A stretch of DNA of 47,702 nucleotides from the IMG/VR virus record IMGVR_UViG_3300008629_000010, positions 1 through 47,702 of that record; one strand, given 5' to 3'. Below the pieces are notes generated by a model. The model had not been told where the DNA came from. It saw nothing but the letters and a program-made list of their open reading frames with translations, and did no database searches. A program made the translations under genes and the position numbers. This document shows positions 41,216 through 47,702 of the stretch, piece after piece; the first letter of the stretch is position 1, and each line of letters starts with the position of its first letter. Source of the stretch: a virus.

Positions 41216-43588
41216 ATGAAAATTTGGGAAAAAGTAAATAATATAACAGGAAATAGCTCAAAAGCTAGATTCCTTGTAGAATATATAAACGCAGGTGCTA
41301 AATTTATTCTAGCGGCTCTGCCTGAGAAATTCTTATGGACTGTTGCATCAGAAACTGAAATAACAGGTTTTGATAGTGATGGAAATAGTAAAATAGGACA
41401 AGGTTCAAGTATTGCATATGATAAGATATTAGCGGTTTATCGTATGGATAGTGGTAAAAAGAGAGTGGCTGCAGAGGCTCCTGATAAAAACATACACATA
41501 TTTGATGAAGCAGGTAGTTTATTAAGAGCTACTGAGATGTTTCCTAAATTTTACAAATTAGGAGGAAAGATTTATATTAAACCTGACCCTGACTATAATG
41601 AACATAAGGGAGAAGGAAATTCGTACCAACACGCATATACGGATTTAGATGGCAATTCTGTTACAGTGGATTCAGAACAAGGGGATAAAGGAGTTATTGT
41701 ATATTCAGCTCCTCCAGTAATTGATGAGAATACTGATAGTTGGATATTAACAGAGTATGAGAACGTAGCAATATTCTATGCAGGTTCTTTAGACTTTTTA
41801 AGATTAAGTAGTGTTTATAGAGATTTATGTAAAGCTGAAGTAGATGCAGTCGTAGGTGCTTCTGGTTTATTATCTTCATATAGAACTGCAATACCTTCAT
41901 ACGACCCAACAAAAGCTACTGATGATTCAACAAATGTTAATATACCATCAAAAACATTAAGTCTTGTAGTTGGAGAAACCTTACCTACTTTTAGTTTTAG
42001 TGGAAGTCTTCCTTCAGATTTTACTTCAGCACAATCTCTTCCTAGCGCGATTAATGTATCTTCTTCCTTACCTACATTTGCATTTAATAGAACTCTTCCA
42101 AGTAGCATTGCGATGTCTACGTCATTACCATCAGGAATAACGCCTACTAAATCATTGCCAACAAGTATAAGCACGGCAGCTTCTCTACCTTCAGATATAA
42201 GTATAACGCAGAGTTTACCATCATCTTTCAGCGTAGCAGTCTCTTTACCAGGGGCTATAAATGTAACATCTAATCTTCCAGGGGACTTTTCTCCAGGAGG
42301 TGTTCTTCCAAGCGACTTTAATGTTTCTCAGAGTTTGCCAAGTATATCTGAAATAAGTCACGTATTTGATTCTACAAAATTAGATGATGCGTTGACAAAA
42401 GCTGAACAATTGATTGATGGAAGTGTTACTTCAAATAATGCTCAAGAGTGGATAGATGATGAAGATGTAGAGATGACAGGAGCAATAATCAATACTGCTA
42501 GTGTAGAAATAAATAGAGCTAATACTTCTATATCTAAAGAAAAGGTTAAATTAGAAGATTTTTCATCTAAAGTTGGTCAGAATATGAACAAATATCAAAA
42601 TGATATTGGCAAATATAACGCTGAGGTTCAAAAAGAACGTAACCGTATGCAATCTCAGATGGAAAAGTATCAACAAGCAGTTCAACGTGAACAATCGAGA
42701 ATGGGTTCTCAATTAGATAAATATGAAAAAGAATTATCGAAAGAGGCTCAGAGAGTACAATCAGAGACTGAAAAGTTTACATCAGCAATTAATAAAGAAA
42801 GCAATAGAGTTAAGTCAGATGTTGAATTATATAATACTGAAGTGCAAAAAGAAGTATCAAGAGTTCGTTCAGGTGTAGAGAGATACCAACAACAAATAGA
42901 AAAAGATTTTAAAGTCTTTGAAACGCAAATAGAGAATTATAATGCAGAGATACAAGGTCAGGCTGCTATAAAAGGTATTGATATAACTAAATACGAAAAA
43001 GAATTAGGTAAAGAAGCTCAACGTATTCAAAGTGAGATTGCCAAATACAATGCAGAACTGCAGAAGTCAGTACAATCTTTTAATTCAGATATTCAGAAAT
43101 ATCAAGCAGAGCTTTCAAAGGAAAGTGCAAGGGTTCAAACTGAAGTATCAAAGTATCAATCTGAAGTTCAAAAAGAATCTCAAAGAGTTAATAGCGGTAT
43201 TACTAAATACCAATCTGAGTTACAAAAAGATGTGCAAGAGTTTGGTACTTCACTTCAAAAATATCAAGCATCTTTACAAAAGGGGACTGCAGATTTAAAT
43301 AAAGATATACAACAGTTTACTTTAGACATTAACAATTATTCCAGTTTAATTCAGGCTAAAAGCGGTAAATTTCAACTAGATATGGCAAAGGCAAAATCAT
43401 ATTTAGAAGAGTCTGGTACAAAGCTACAGGCATCGCAAATTTATGCTAGTAAAAGTCAACAATCCATTGGTTCTAGTAGGGATTATTACCAACGAGCAGT
43501 AAGTGAATTATCAGCTATCACAGGCTCAGTAACGGCTCCTCCTCAAAAACAACAAGGTCAAAGACAAGAGCAAGGAGCATCTACATAA
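41216..43588 (+). CDS. Adaptor-like protein with decapeptide and 18-residue repeat rod, 790 aa
   Basis: Three parts. Residues 1-260 resemble a head-tail adaptor (FYKLGGKIYIKPDPD, VIVYSAPPVIDENTDSWILT, then a YENVAIFYAGSLDFL helix). Residues about 264-378 are a 10-residue repeat built on S-L-P-S. Residues 464-715 are 14 tandem 18-residue units of the type I-x-K-Y-x-x-E-L-x-K-E-x-x-R-V-x-S-x, an alpha-helical coiled coil. The C-terminal 75 residues are Gln/Ser-rich. At 1.5 Angstrom per residue the helix would span about 38 nm. It is probably a tail or neck appendage fixed by its adaptor domain. Role beyond this is inference. Confidence 0.72.
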   Translation: MKIWEKVNNITGNSSKARFLVEYINAGAKFILAALPEKFLWTVASETEITGFDSDGNSKIGQGSSIAYDKILAVYRMDSGKKRVAAEAPDKNIHIFDEAGSLLRATEMFPKFYKLGGKIYIKPDPDYNEHKGEGNSYQHAYTDLDGNSVTVDSEQGDKGVIVYSAPPVIDENTDSWILTEYENVAIFYAGSLDFLRLSSVYRDLCKAEVDAVVGASGLLSSYRTAIPSYDPTKATDDSTNVNIPSKTLSLVVGETLPTFSFSGSLPSDFTSAQSLPSAINVSSSLPTFAFNRTLPSSIAMSTSLPSGITPTKSLPTSISTAASLPSDISITQSLPSSFSVAVSLPGAINVTSNLPGDFSPGGVLPSDFNVSQSLPSISEISHVFDSTKLDDALTKAEQLIDGSVTSNNAQEWIDDEDVEMTGAIINTASVEINRANTSISKEKVKLEDFSSKVGQNMNKYQNDIGKYNAEVQKERNRMQSQMEKYQQAVQREQSRMGSQLDKYEKELSKEAQRVQSETEKFTSAINKESNRVKSDVELYNTEVQKEVSRVRSGVERYQQQIEKDFKVFETQIENYNAEIQGQAAIKGIDITKYEKELGKEAQRIQSEIAKYNAELQKSVQSFNSDIQKYQAELSKESARVQTEVSKYQSEVQKESQRVNSGITKYQSELQKDVQEFGTSLQKYQASLQKGTADLNKDIQQFTLDINNYSSLIQAKSGKFQLDMAKAKSYLEESGTKLQASQIYASKSQQSIGSSRDYYQRAVSELSAITGSVTAPPQKQQGQRQEQGAST
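42008..42346 (+). repeat. Coding repeat array, 10-residue S-L-P-S units
   Basis: About 11 units of 30 bases encode patterns such as SLPSDFTSAQ, SLPSAINVSS and SLPSDISITQ. The period is exactly ten residues with Leu-Pro fixed and an alternating apolar pattern, which suggests a beta-solenoid or extended linker. Units differ at DNA level, so this is an old array and not a recent duplication. Confidence 0.75.
42605..43360 (+). repeat. Coding repeat array, 14 units of 18 residues
   Basis: Each 54-base unit encodes a variant of LDKYEKELSKEAQRVQSE, in register from residue 464 to about 715. Eighteen residues equal one heptad plus one hendecad, a known way to build straight or slightly right-handed coiled coils. 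Divergence between units is substantial, but the frame and length never slip. Confidence 0.85.
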
Positions 43589-43866
43589 TGACTATATTAG
43601 AAATTATGGAAAGAGCAAATTCTAGAGATACTAAGCTAGTAACTGCTTTCATAAAAGATGCAATAATGAAGATTCAATCAACGTCTGAAGAGGGTTTAAA
43701 GGTTGATAAACAAAATATTGTAAAAAATACAAGAGATTACACATTACCCGCTGATTTAATTTCACTAAAGTCTGTAAGCGTTTTAGATACTGAGGATGAC
43801 AATAAGTATAAATCTATAAAGAGATTAGTCCATGAACCTATGATGACAGAGGATACAAATCCATAA
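43588..43866 (+). CDS. Head-tail adaptor, N-terminal part, 92 aa
   Basis: It starts MTILEIMERANSRDTKLVTA and continues with VKNTRDYTLPADLISLKSVS, the opening of phage adaptor or connector proteins that sit below the portal. It is shorter than usual adaptors and ends at TEDTNP in a TAATG overlap. The next gene looks like the remainder of the same domain. Confidence 0.65.
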   Translation: MTILEIMERANSRDTKLVTAFIKDAIMKIQSTSEEGLKVDKQNIVKNTRDYTLPADLISLKSVSVLDTEDDNKYKSIKRLVHEPMMTEDTNP

Positions 43867-44321
43867 TGAGTTTCGATACTGGTAAAAATTACGTATACAC
43901 TCACAAAGGCAAAACTGTTAGATTGTTAAGATTTAGAAGAACACCTGCGAAAGATATAGACACAGAAGGAAGAGTTTCTACTTCGGGTTGGCATTCGTTA
44001 ATATACCCAGATGAAAGTATAACTAATGGTTTAAGAATTGAATATACTGCAATAAAAGACCCATTTGTAGTAGAAGACCCTGAGGCTAACACATCATTAA
44101 CATCAGTTGCTTCACCGACAGAAGGTTCTCATGTTAATTTAAATAGAATGTTGTCACTTGCAGTGGTTGATTATGTAAAAGCAGAGCTTTCTGAAAGAAA
44201 TGGCGATTTGAAGGCTAAAGAGTATTTTATGAGAGAATTTTATAATAAATTGGCTGACAATGAAAGTAATAAAAATAAAGCATTTGTTGCGCAGGCGGTC
44301 AGTCCCTACGCAGTGAAATAG
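43866..44321 (+). CDS. Head-tail adaptor, C-terminal part, 151 aa
   Basis: A beta-rich start (YVYTHKGKTVRLLRFRRTP) and ITNGLRIEYTAIKDPF are followed by a helix MLSLAVVDYVKAELSERNGD and then KAKEYFMREFYNKLADN, the usual end of adaptor proteins (charged helix that packs on the portal). It probably works with the 92-residue product from the preceding gene as a split adaptor. Confidence 0.65.
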   Translation: MSFDTGKNYVYTHKGKTVRLLRFRRTPAKDIDTEGRVSTSGWHSLIYPDESITNGLRIEYTAIKDPFVVEDPEANTSLTSVASPTEGSHVNLNRMLSLAVVDYVKAELSERNGDLKAKEYFMREFYNKLADNESNKNKAFVAQAVSPYAVK

Positions 44322-44330
44322 GAGTAAATT

Positions 44331-44828
44331 ATGGCAAGAATAGATTATGCAGTAAGCATAACTCCAATACAAGATGGTACTCATTCTACTACATATAGCT
44401 CAGACCACGCTAATGCCAACACAACTAATGTCGATGATGATTATGTTGATAAAAATGTAGGCAGGTCTTTAGGTGGTGGAAAATCTGATACCGCATGGGC
44501 AGGGAGTGCTTTTGCAAGTAACCATTGGAATGCTGGTACTCATACCCATATTTCATCTAATGGTGCTACAGGAACTGATATAGTTGTAGACTCTGGTGCA
44601 GAGGGTCTTTGGATAAAACATACTGGTTTTAAATTTGACAGTGGATTGTCTAGCACGGCAGAAACAACTAGCAAAGTAATAGTGTATGCGATAGGTGGAA
44701 GTGTTGAGGTGTGTAGACTATCATCTGGTCAAGCAATATTTTTCCCAGCATCAAAAAATGGTACTTGGAAAATAAAAGATGATACTGGCGGCGAGGTTGT
44801 CGCAGTAGAATATGGAATATTTACATAA
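44331..44828 (+). CDS. Minor virion protein, 165 aa
   Basis: Unrecognised beta-rich protein with a Gly/Ser/Thr composition typical of tail parts, beginning MARIDYAVSITPIQDGTHST and ending with a compact barrel-like region (WKIKDDTGGEVVAVEYGIF). GGAG precedes the ATG. It is the first of a series of small tail or spike genes. Confidence 0.65.
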   Translation: MARIDYAVSITPIQDGTHSTTYSSDHANANTTNVDDDYVDKNVGRSLGGGKSDTAWAGSAFASNHWNAGTHTHISSNGATGTDIVVDSGAEGLWIKHTGFKFDSGLSSTAETTSKVIVYAIGGSVEVCRLSSGQAIFFPASKNGTWKIKDDTGGEVVAVEYGIFT

Positions 44829-44837
44829 GGAGTTAAG

Positions 44838-45077
44838 ATGGCTAAATCATTACAAGATTATTCGGTGAATGAAAGTGTTTCACCGTACATTAAAGTTGTA
44901 GCATCTACTACCAACGCTATGGATGAATGCCGAGCAGTTATGCTAAGTGGAGCAACTGCAAGTGCGATTACATTAACAGTTGATGGTACTGATGTTTCGG
45001 TATATATGTTAAGAGGACATATATATCCAATAGCTTGTACGAAATCTAGTTCAGCAAACGTATTACACCTTTATTAA
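44838..45077 (+). CDS. Small virion protein, 79 aa
   Basis: Beta-rich, beginning MAKSLQDYSVNESVSPYIKV, with GATASAITLTVDGTDVSVYM and RGHIYPIACTKSSSAN, the pattern of small phage collar or decoration proteins (a single beta-sandwich). AAGGAG is upstream. The stop overlaps the next start by one base. Confidence 0.65.
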   Translation: MAKSLQDYSVNESVSPYIKVVASTTNAMDECRAVMLSGATASAITLTVDGTDVSVYMLRGHIYPIACTKSSSANVLHLY

Positions 45078-45532
45078 TGATAACTAACGAACAATATAAA
45101 GATGTTCAAATCATGCAAGGAGCAGGATTTAAAATGGTCGTTACTATGGATAGTACACATACAATGGGTGCAACAATGAAATACTCAGCTGTTATCGTGA
45201 AAGATAAAGCTAGGTCACAGTTTACTGGTCCAAGTAAGTCACAAGGTACTCATGGTACTTATGCTTCAAACGATGATTGGGTAAGCTCAGGTGTAACTTC
45301 AATACATTTTAACCTAGTGGCTGATAGAAGCGCAGGTACGGTAACATTGACACTACCTGAAGCTGCTACTAGACATTTTACTGATGATTTCGAGGGTTTA
45401 TGGGATTTGATTGAATATGACCCTAGCGCAGGAAGTGGAGACCAATATACAAGACATATGCAAGGTGATATAGTTGTTTCTCCAAGTGCAACATCTAAAG
45501 AATTTGATACATTTACTGCGACGGTGGCATAA
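45077..45532 (+). CDS. Virion protein, possible fibre-base or immunoglobulin-like domain, 151 aa
   Basis: It opens with MITNEQYKDVQIMQGAGFKM and alternating beta strands (TMKYSAVIVKD, SIHFNLVADRS, GTVTLTLPEAAT). The content resembles small tail-associated domains that hold fibres. Coupled at both ends through TAATG-type overlaps. No enzymatic motif. Confidence 0.62.
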   Translation: MITNEQYKDVQIMQGAGFKMVVTMDSTHTMGATMKYSAVIVKDKARSQFTGPSKSQGTHGTYASNDDWVSSGVTSIHFNLVADRSAGTVTLTLPEAATRHFTDDFEGLWDLIEYDPSAGSGDQYTRHMQGDIVVSPSATSKEFDTFTATVA

Positions 45533-45855
45533 TGGCAATAACCGCTAAAGTAACAAGTAATGCTTCGGCAAAATCAGTAGGAACGCAAAATGCGTCTAAA
45601 ACCTCTGATTCTTTTAATATTAAAGCGAGTGCAATACCAATAAGTTTAACAACTTTTCCAAACATTAAGAATGTACAGGATGCAGTAGAAAAGGTAACGG
45701 CTATTGTTGCAGTTACAGATTCTGCTCCTGGCTCTCCAACAGAAGGAGATTTATGGTATGACTCAGATGATGATAAATTTTACGTTAGAGATGAAGACTC
45801 TTGGAATGAGTTAGTCTCTAGTGTTTCTGGAACTGTCGATGGCGGTTCCTATTAA
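45532..45855 (+). CDS. Small virion protein, 107 aa
   Basis: Ser/Thr/Ala-rich, with GSPTEGDLWYDSDDDKFYVR near the C terminus, a strand-turn motif frequent in phage fibre heads. It ends DGGSY, like the DGGTY end of the next gene's product, suggesting a shared C-terminal interface. Confidence 0.6.
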   Translation: MAITAKVTSNASAKSVGTQNASKTSDSFNIKASAIPISLTTFPNIKNVQDAVEKVTAIVAVTDSAPGSPTEGDLWYDSDDDKFYVRDEDSWNELVSSVSGTVDGGSY

Positions 45856-45876
45856 CAACCAAATAAGGAAGTAACT

Positions 45877-46929
45877 ATGGCACGTAATAATGCAATACAA
45901 ATTAGAAGAGGTTCAGATAGTTCTGCTCCTTCTAGTAGTATGTTGGCTGGTGAACCCCTATTTAGTACAGATAATGGTAAGTTCTACATAGCGACAGCTG
46001 CTTCGACTAAATCTTGGATAGGAGCACCTATTCTTGACCAAGATAATATGAGTAGTGATAGTGCAACTTCGTTGGCTACACAACAAAGTATTAAAAAATA
46101 TGTTGATGATTCAGTTGCTGCTAAAGATGCATTATCCGAATTAGCCGATACTACAATATCTTCTGAGCAATCAGGGCAAATGATATTATGGGATGGTTCT
46201 AATTCATGGGATAACGTATCTATGAGTGGAGATGCTACGTTAAACAGTAGTGGTGTTCTTACAATTGCAAGTGACGCAGTTCATGGAACTATGCTTAACG
46301 ATGATGTAGCTGGACATGGTGTAGAAATCAGTTCAAATGCATTGAGAGTTAAATTAAATGGTTCTTCTCTTGACAGAAGTGCAAGTGGTATGAAGATAGC
46401 TGATACTGGTGTTACTAATGCTATGTTAGCAGGTTCTATTGCAAATGGAAAACTCGTCAATTCAGATGTGACTATTAGCGATGGAAGTGCAACTGATGAT
46501 GTATCTTTAGGTGAGACACTATCTATTCTTGGCACTGCCAATGAAGTAACCACTGCAGTCACAGGCAACACTGTAACGATTGGTCTTCCAGACGATGTAA
46601 CAATCACTGGAGATTTAATTGTTCAAGGCGATACTGTAACTACAAATGTGGCTACTGTAACAGTCGAAGACCCTTTGGTTCAATATGCAAGTAACAACTC
46701 AGGGAATGCAGTAGATATTGGATTCTATGGTAAGTATGTTGCTAGTGGAACAAAGTATTGTGGTTTAAGCTGGGACCAGAATGGTTCAACAGGAGCTGAG
46801 TTTATTTTGTATCATGGCAACCAAGCAGCACCTACTACAACAGTTGACACTGGTGGAACTGGGTATACATTATCTGCATTAAGATTAGGTTCAATTCATT
46901 CAGCAACCGTTGATGGTGGCACATACTAG
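45877..46929 (+). CDS. Tail fibre / spike protein, 350 aa
   Basis: The N terminus AIQIRRGSDSSAPSSSMLAG, followed by EPLFSTDNGKFYIA, is the recurrent phage-fibre attachment motif (I-x-I-R-R-G ... G-E-P-x-x-x-T-D-x-G). A long beta-rich body with irregular repeats follows (SDVTISDGSATDDVSLGE, VTITGDLIVQGD), and it ends GGTY. It probably belongs to an adsorption structure. Confidence 0.75.
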   Translation: MARNNAIQIRRGSDSSAPSSSMLAGEPLFSTDNGKFYIATAASTKSWIGAPILDQDNMSSDSATSLATQQSIKKYVDDSVAAKDALSELADTTISSEQSGQMILWDGSNSWDNVSMSGDATLNSSGVLTIASDAVHGTMLNDDVAGHGVEISSNALRVKLNGSSLDRSASGMKIADTGVTNAMLAGSIANGKLVNSDVTISDGSATDDVSLGETLSILGTANEVTTAVTGNTVTIGLPDDVTITGDLIVQGDTVTTNVATVTVEDPLVQYASNNSGNAVDIGFYGKYVASGTKYCGLSWDQNGSTGAEFILYHGNQAAPTTTVDTGGTGYTLSALRLGSIHSATVDGGTY

Positions 46930-46944
46930 TAAGGAGAAAAACAT

Positions 46945-47190
46945 ATGGCTCGAAATAACAAAATTCTTCTTAGGAAAAAAGGAGACGCTGCTGGAGCACC
47001 TAGTCATGGTGATTTAGAATATGGAGAATTAGTAATTAATTACAATTCTGCTTCTAAGAAGTTATACTTTAAAGATAGTGGAAACTCTGTTAGAGAGTTT
47101 ATTGATTCAGTTCAAGTACAAACCAAAGCTGACACTGCACAATCAAATGCGATAGCAGATGCTACTGCCTTAGCGATTGCGTTAGGATGA
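46945..47190 (+). CDS. Small fibre-head-like protein, 81 aa
   Basis: MARNNKILLRKKGDAAGAPS, then DLEYGELVINYNSASKKLYF, is a short stand-alone version of the same attachment domain seen at the start of gene 45877-46929, followed by a short helical tail. AAGGAG lies well upstream. It probably forms a trimeric adaptor for fibres. Confidence 0.65.
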   Translation: MARNNKILLRKKGDAAGAPSHGDLEYGELVINYNSASKKLYFKDSGNSVREFIDSVQVQTKADTAQSNAIADATALAIALG

Positions 47191-47193
47191 TTT

Positions 47194-47535
47194 ATGGCTA
47201 ATACATTTAAACTAAAATCAGCAGCAAATCTAACAACGAGTTTAGCTACAAAATATACTGTTCCTAGTTCGACTACGGCAGTTGTCCTAAGTATATCATT
47301 TGCTAATACAACATCTTCAAGTAAGACTGTTGACCTTCAGATAATATCAGATACAAGCGATACTGAAACAAATGCAAATGCATATTTAGGAAAATCACTA
47401 CCAGTCCCCGCAGGAGGTACATTAGAGATAATGCAAGGTAATAAGTTAGTATTACAAACAACAGATGCGATTAAAGCCAAAGCAAGTGCAGGCAGTTCTG
47501 TTGATATACTTATTTCCGTAATGGAGATTACCTAG
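47194..47535 (+). CDS. Beta-rich virion protein, 113 aa
   Basis: MANTFKLKSAANLTTSLATK, then SSTTAVVLSISFANTTSSSK and LPVPAGGTLEIMQGNKLVLQ, is a single beta-sandwich of a type common in marine phage tails (head-binding or fibre-linker domain). There is no clear ribosome site. The stop overlaps the GTG of the next gene. Confidence 0.65.
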   Translation: MANTFKLKSAANLTTSLATKYTVPSSTTAVVLSISFANTTSSSKTVDLQIISDTSDTETNANAYLGKSLPVPAGGTLEIMQGNKLVLQTTDAIKAKASAGSSVDILISVMEIT

Positions 47536-47702
47536 TGGCTTATTTTGGAAATGAACCTGCAAAAGTCGCTGTAAAGGTTGGAAGTGGTGTAATAACTGCA
47601 ACAGAACTTGCAGATGATAGTATCACAACTGCTGATATTATAGATGATGCAATTACTCCTAATCAATTAGATGAGGATGGAACTGGGTTTCAAGTTGGAA
47701 CT
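47535..47702 (+). CDS. Start of a large tail fibre gene, 3' truncated by the window edge
   Basis: GTG start overlapping the previous stop (TAGTG). The 56 codons visible read MAYFGNEPAKVAVKVGSGVI, then TTADIIDDAITPNQLDEDGT. The T-A-x-x-I-x-D-x-x-I-T pattern is the typical shaft opening of phage fibres. It may be the 5' part of the fibre whose end is at 1-2741. Confidence 0.7.
   Translation, partial: MAYFGNEPAKVAVKVGSGVITATELADDSITTADIIDDAITPNQLDEDGTGFQVGT

Noticed and set aside
41815-42174. 119-codon leftward open frame within the repeat protein gene
   Set aside because: Antisense of the S-L-P-S repeat array; regular repeats produce long chance frames.
1-47702. CRISPR arrays, insertion sequences, integrase and attachment sites
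   Set aside because: No regularly spaced repeats, transposase or integrase motifs, or long direct repeats were seen; the repeats found are coding arrays or short intergenic stems.

Overview
The window is AT-rich double-stranded DNA (by eye about two thirds A+T) with almost no spare space, short start/stop overlaps and strong GGAG-type ribosome sites. It carries a complete head and packaging module and reads as a large part of a lytic tailed phage genome infecting a bacterium. A P22-like portal, an HK97-type coat candidate, no tape measure or tail sheath, and a very large set of internal virion (ejection) proteins point to a podovirus. No integrase, repressor, tRNA or CRISPR was recognised. 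The host cannot be named from the sequence.

Layout: (1) 1-2741, the 3' part of a collagen-containing tail fibre. (2) 2808-19310, a rightward, translationally coupled cassette of six virion or ejection proteins, including a 3030-residue giant. (3) 19288-31431, a leftward arm of about 24 mostly small genes for replication and recombination: RuvC-like resolvase, DnaB-like helicase, Dam-type methylase, DUF932 protein, SSB-like protein, Sak3-like annealing protein, Cas4-like nuclease, winged helix, MazG-like and ParB-like proteins. (4) 31432-31611, a divergent control region. (5) 31612-47702, the rightward packaging and structural arm: TerS, zinc-ribbon metallophosphoesterase, TerL, lysozyme-like protein, portal, scaffold, coat, adaptors, a rod-forming repeat protein, and fibre or spike proteins ending in the truncated start of another fibre gene.

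Main discovery: the 3030-residue giant carries R-Q-P followed 39 residues later by D-A-D-F-D-F-D-K. This matches the two hallmarks of the catalytic barrel of multisubunit-type (two-barrel) RNA polymerases, R-x-P and NADFDGD, which are about 35 residues apart in bacterial beta-prime and eukaryotic Rpb1. The gene lies in the ejection cassette and its N terminus looks membrane-active. I infer a virion-packaged RNA polymerase injected with the DNA, analogous to N4 vRNAP (a different fold) and to the crAss-like phage gp66 (the same fold class). No other polymerase gene is visible.

Second theme: nearly every intergenic gap of the leftward arm, and two gaps beside the coat gene, hold nested inverted repeats, with an outer stem of 6-9 bp closing one or more inner stems. 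They usually begin within a few bases of a stop codon. Their function is unknown; RNA processing, transcript stability, attenuation or structured promoters are all possible.

How the genes fit together: the DnaB-like helicase would rely on host primase and polymerase. The annealing protein, Cas4-like nuclease and resolvase suggest recombination-assisted replication, and TerS/TerL feed DNA into the P22-like portal. The first and last fibre fragments could belong to one gene in a circular or permuted genome, but a direct join of the window ends is out of frame, so sequence is missing between them.
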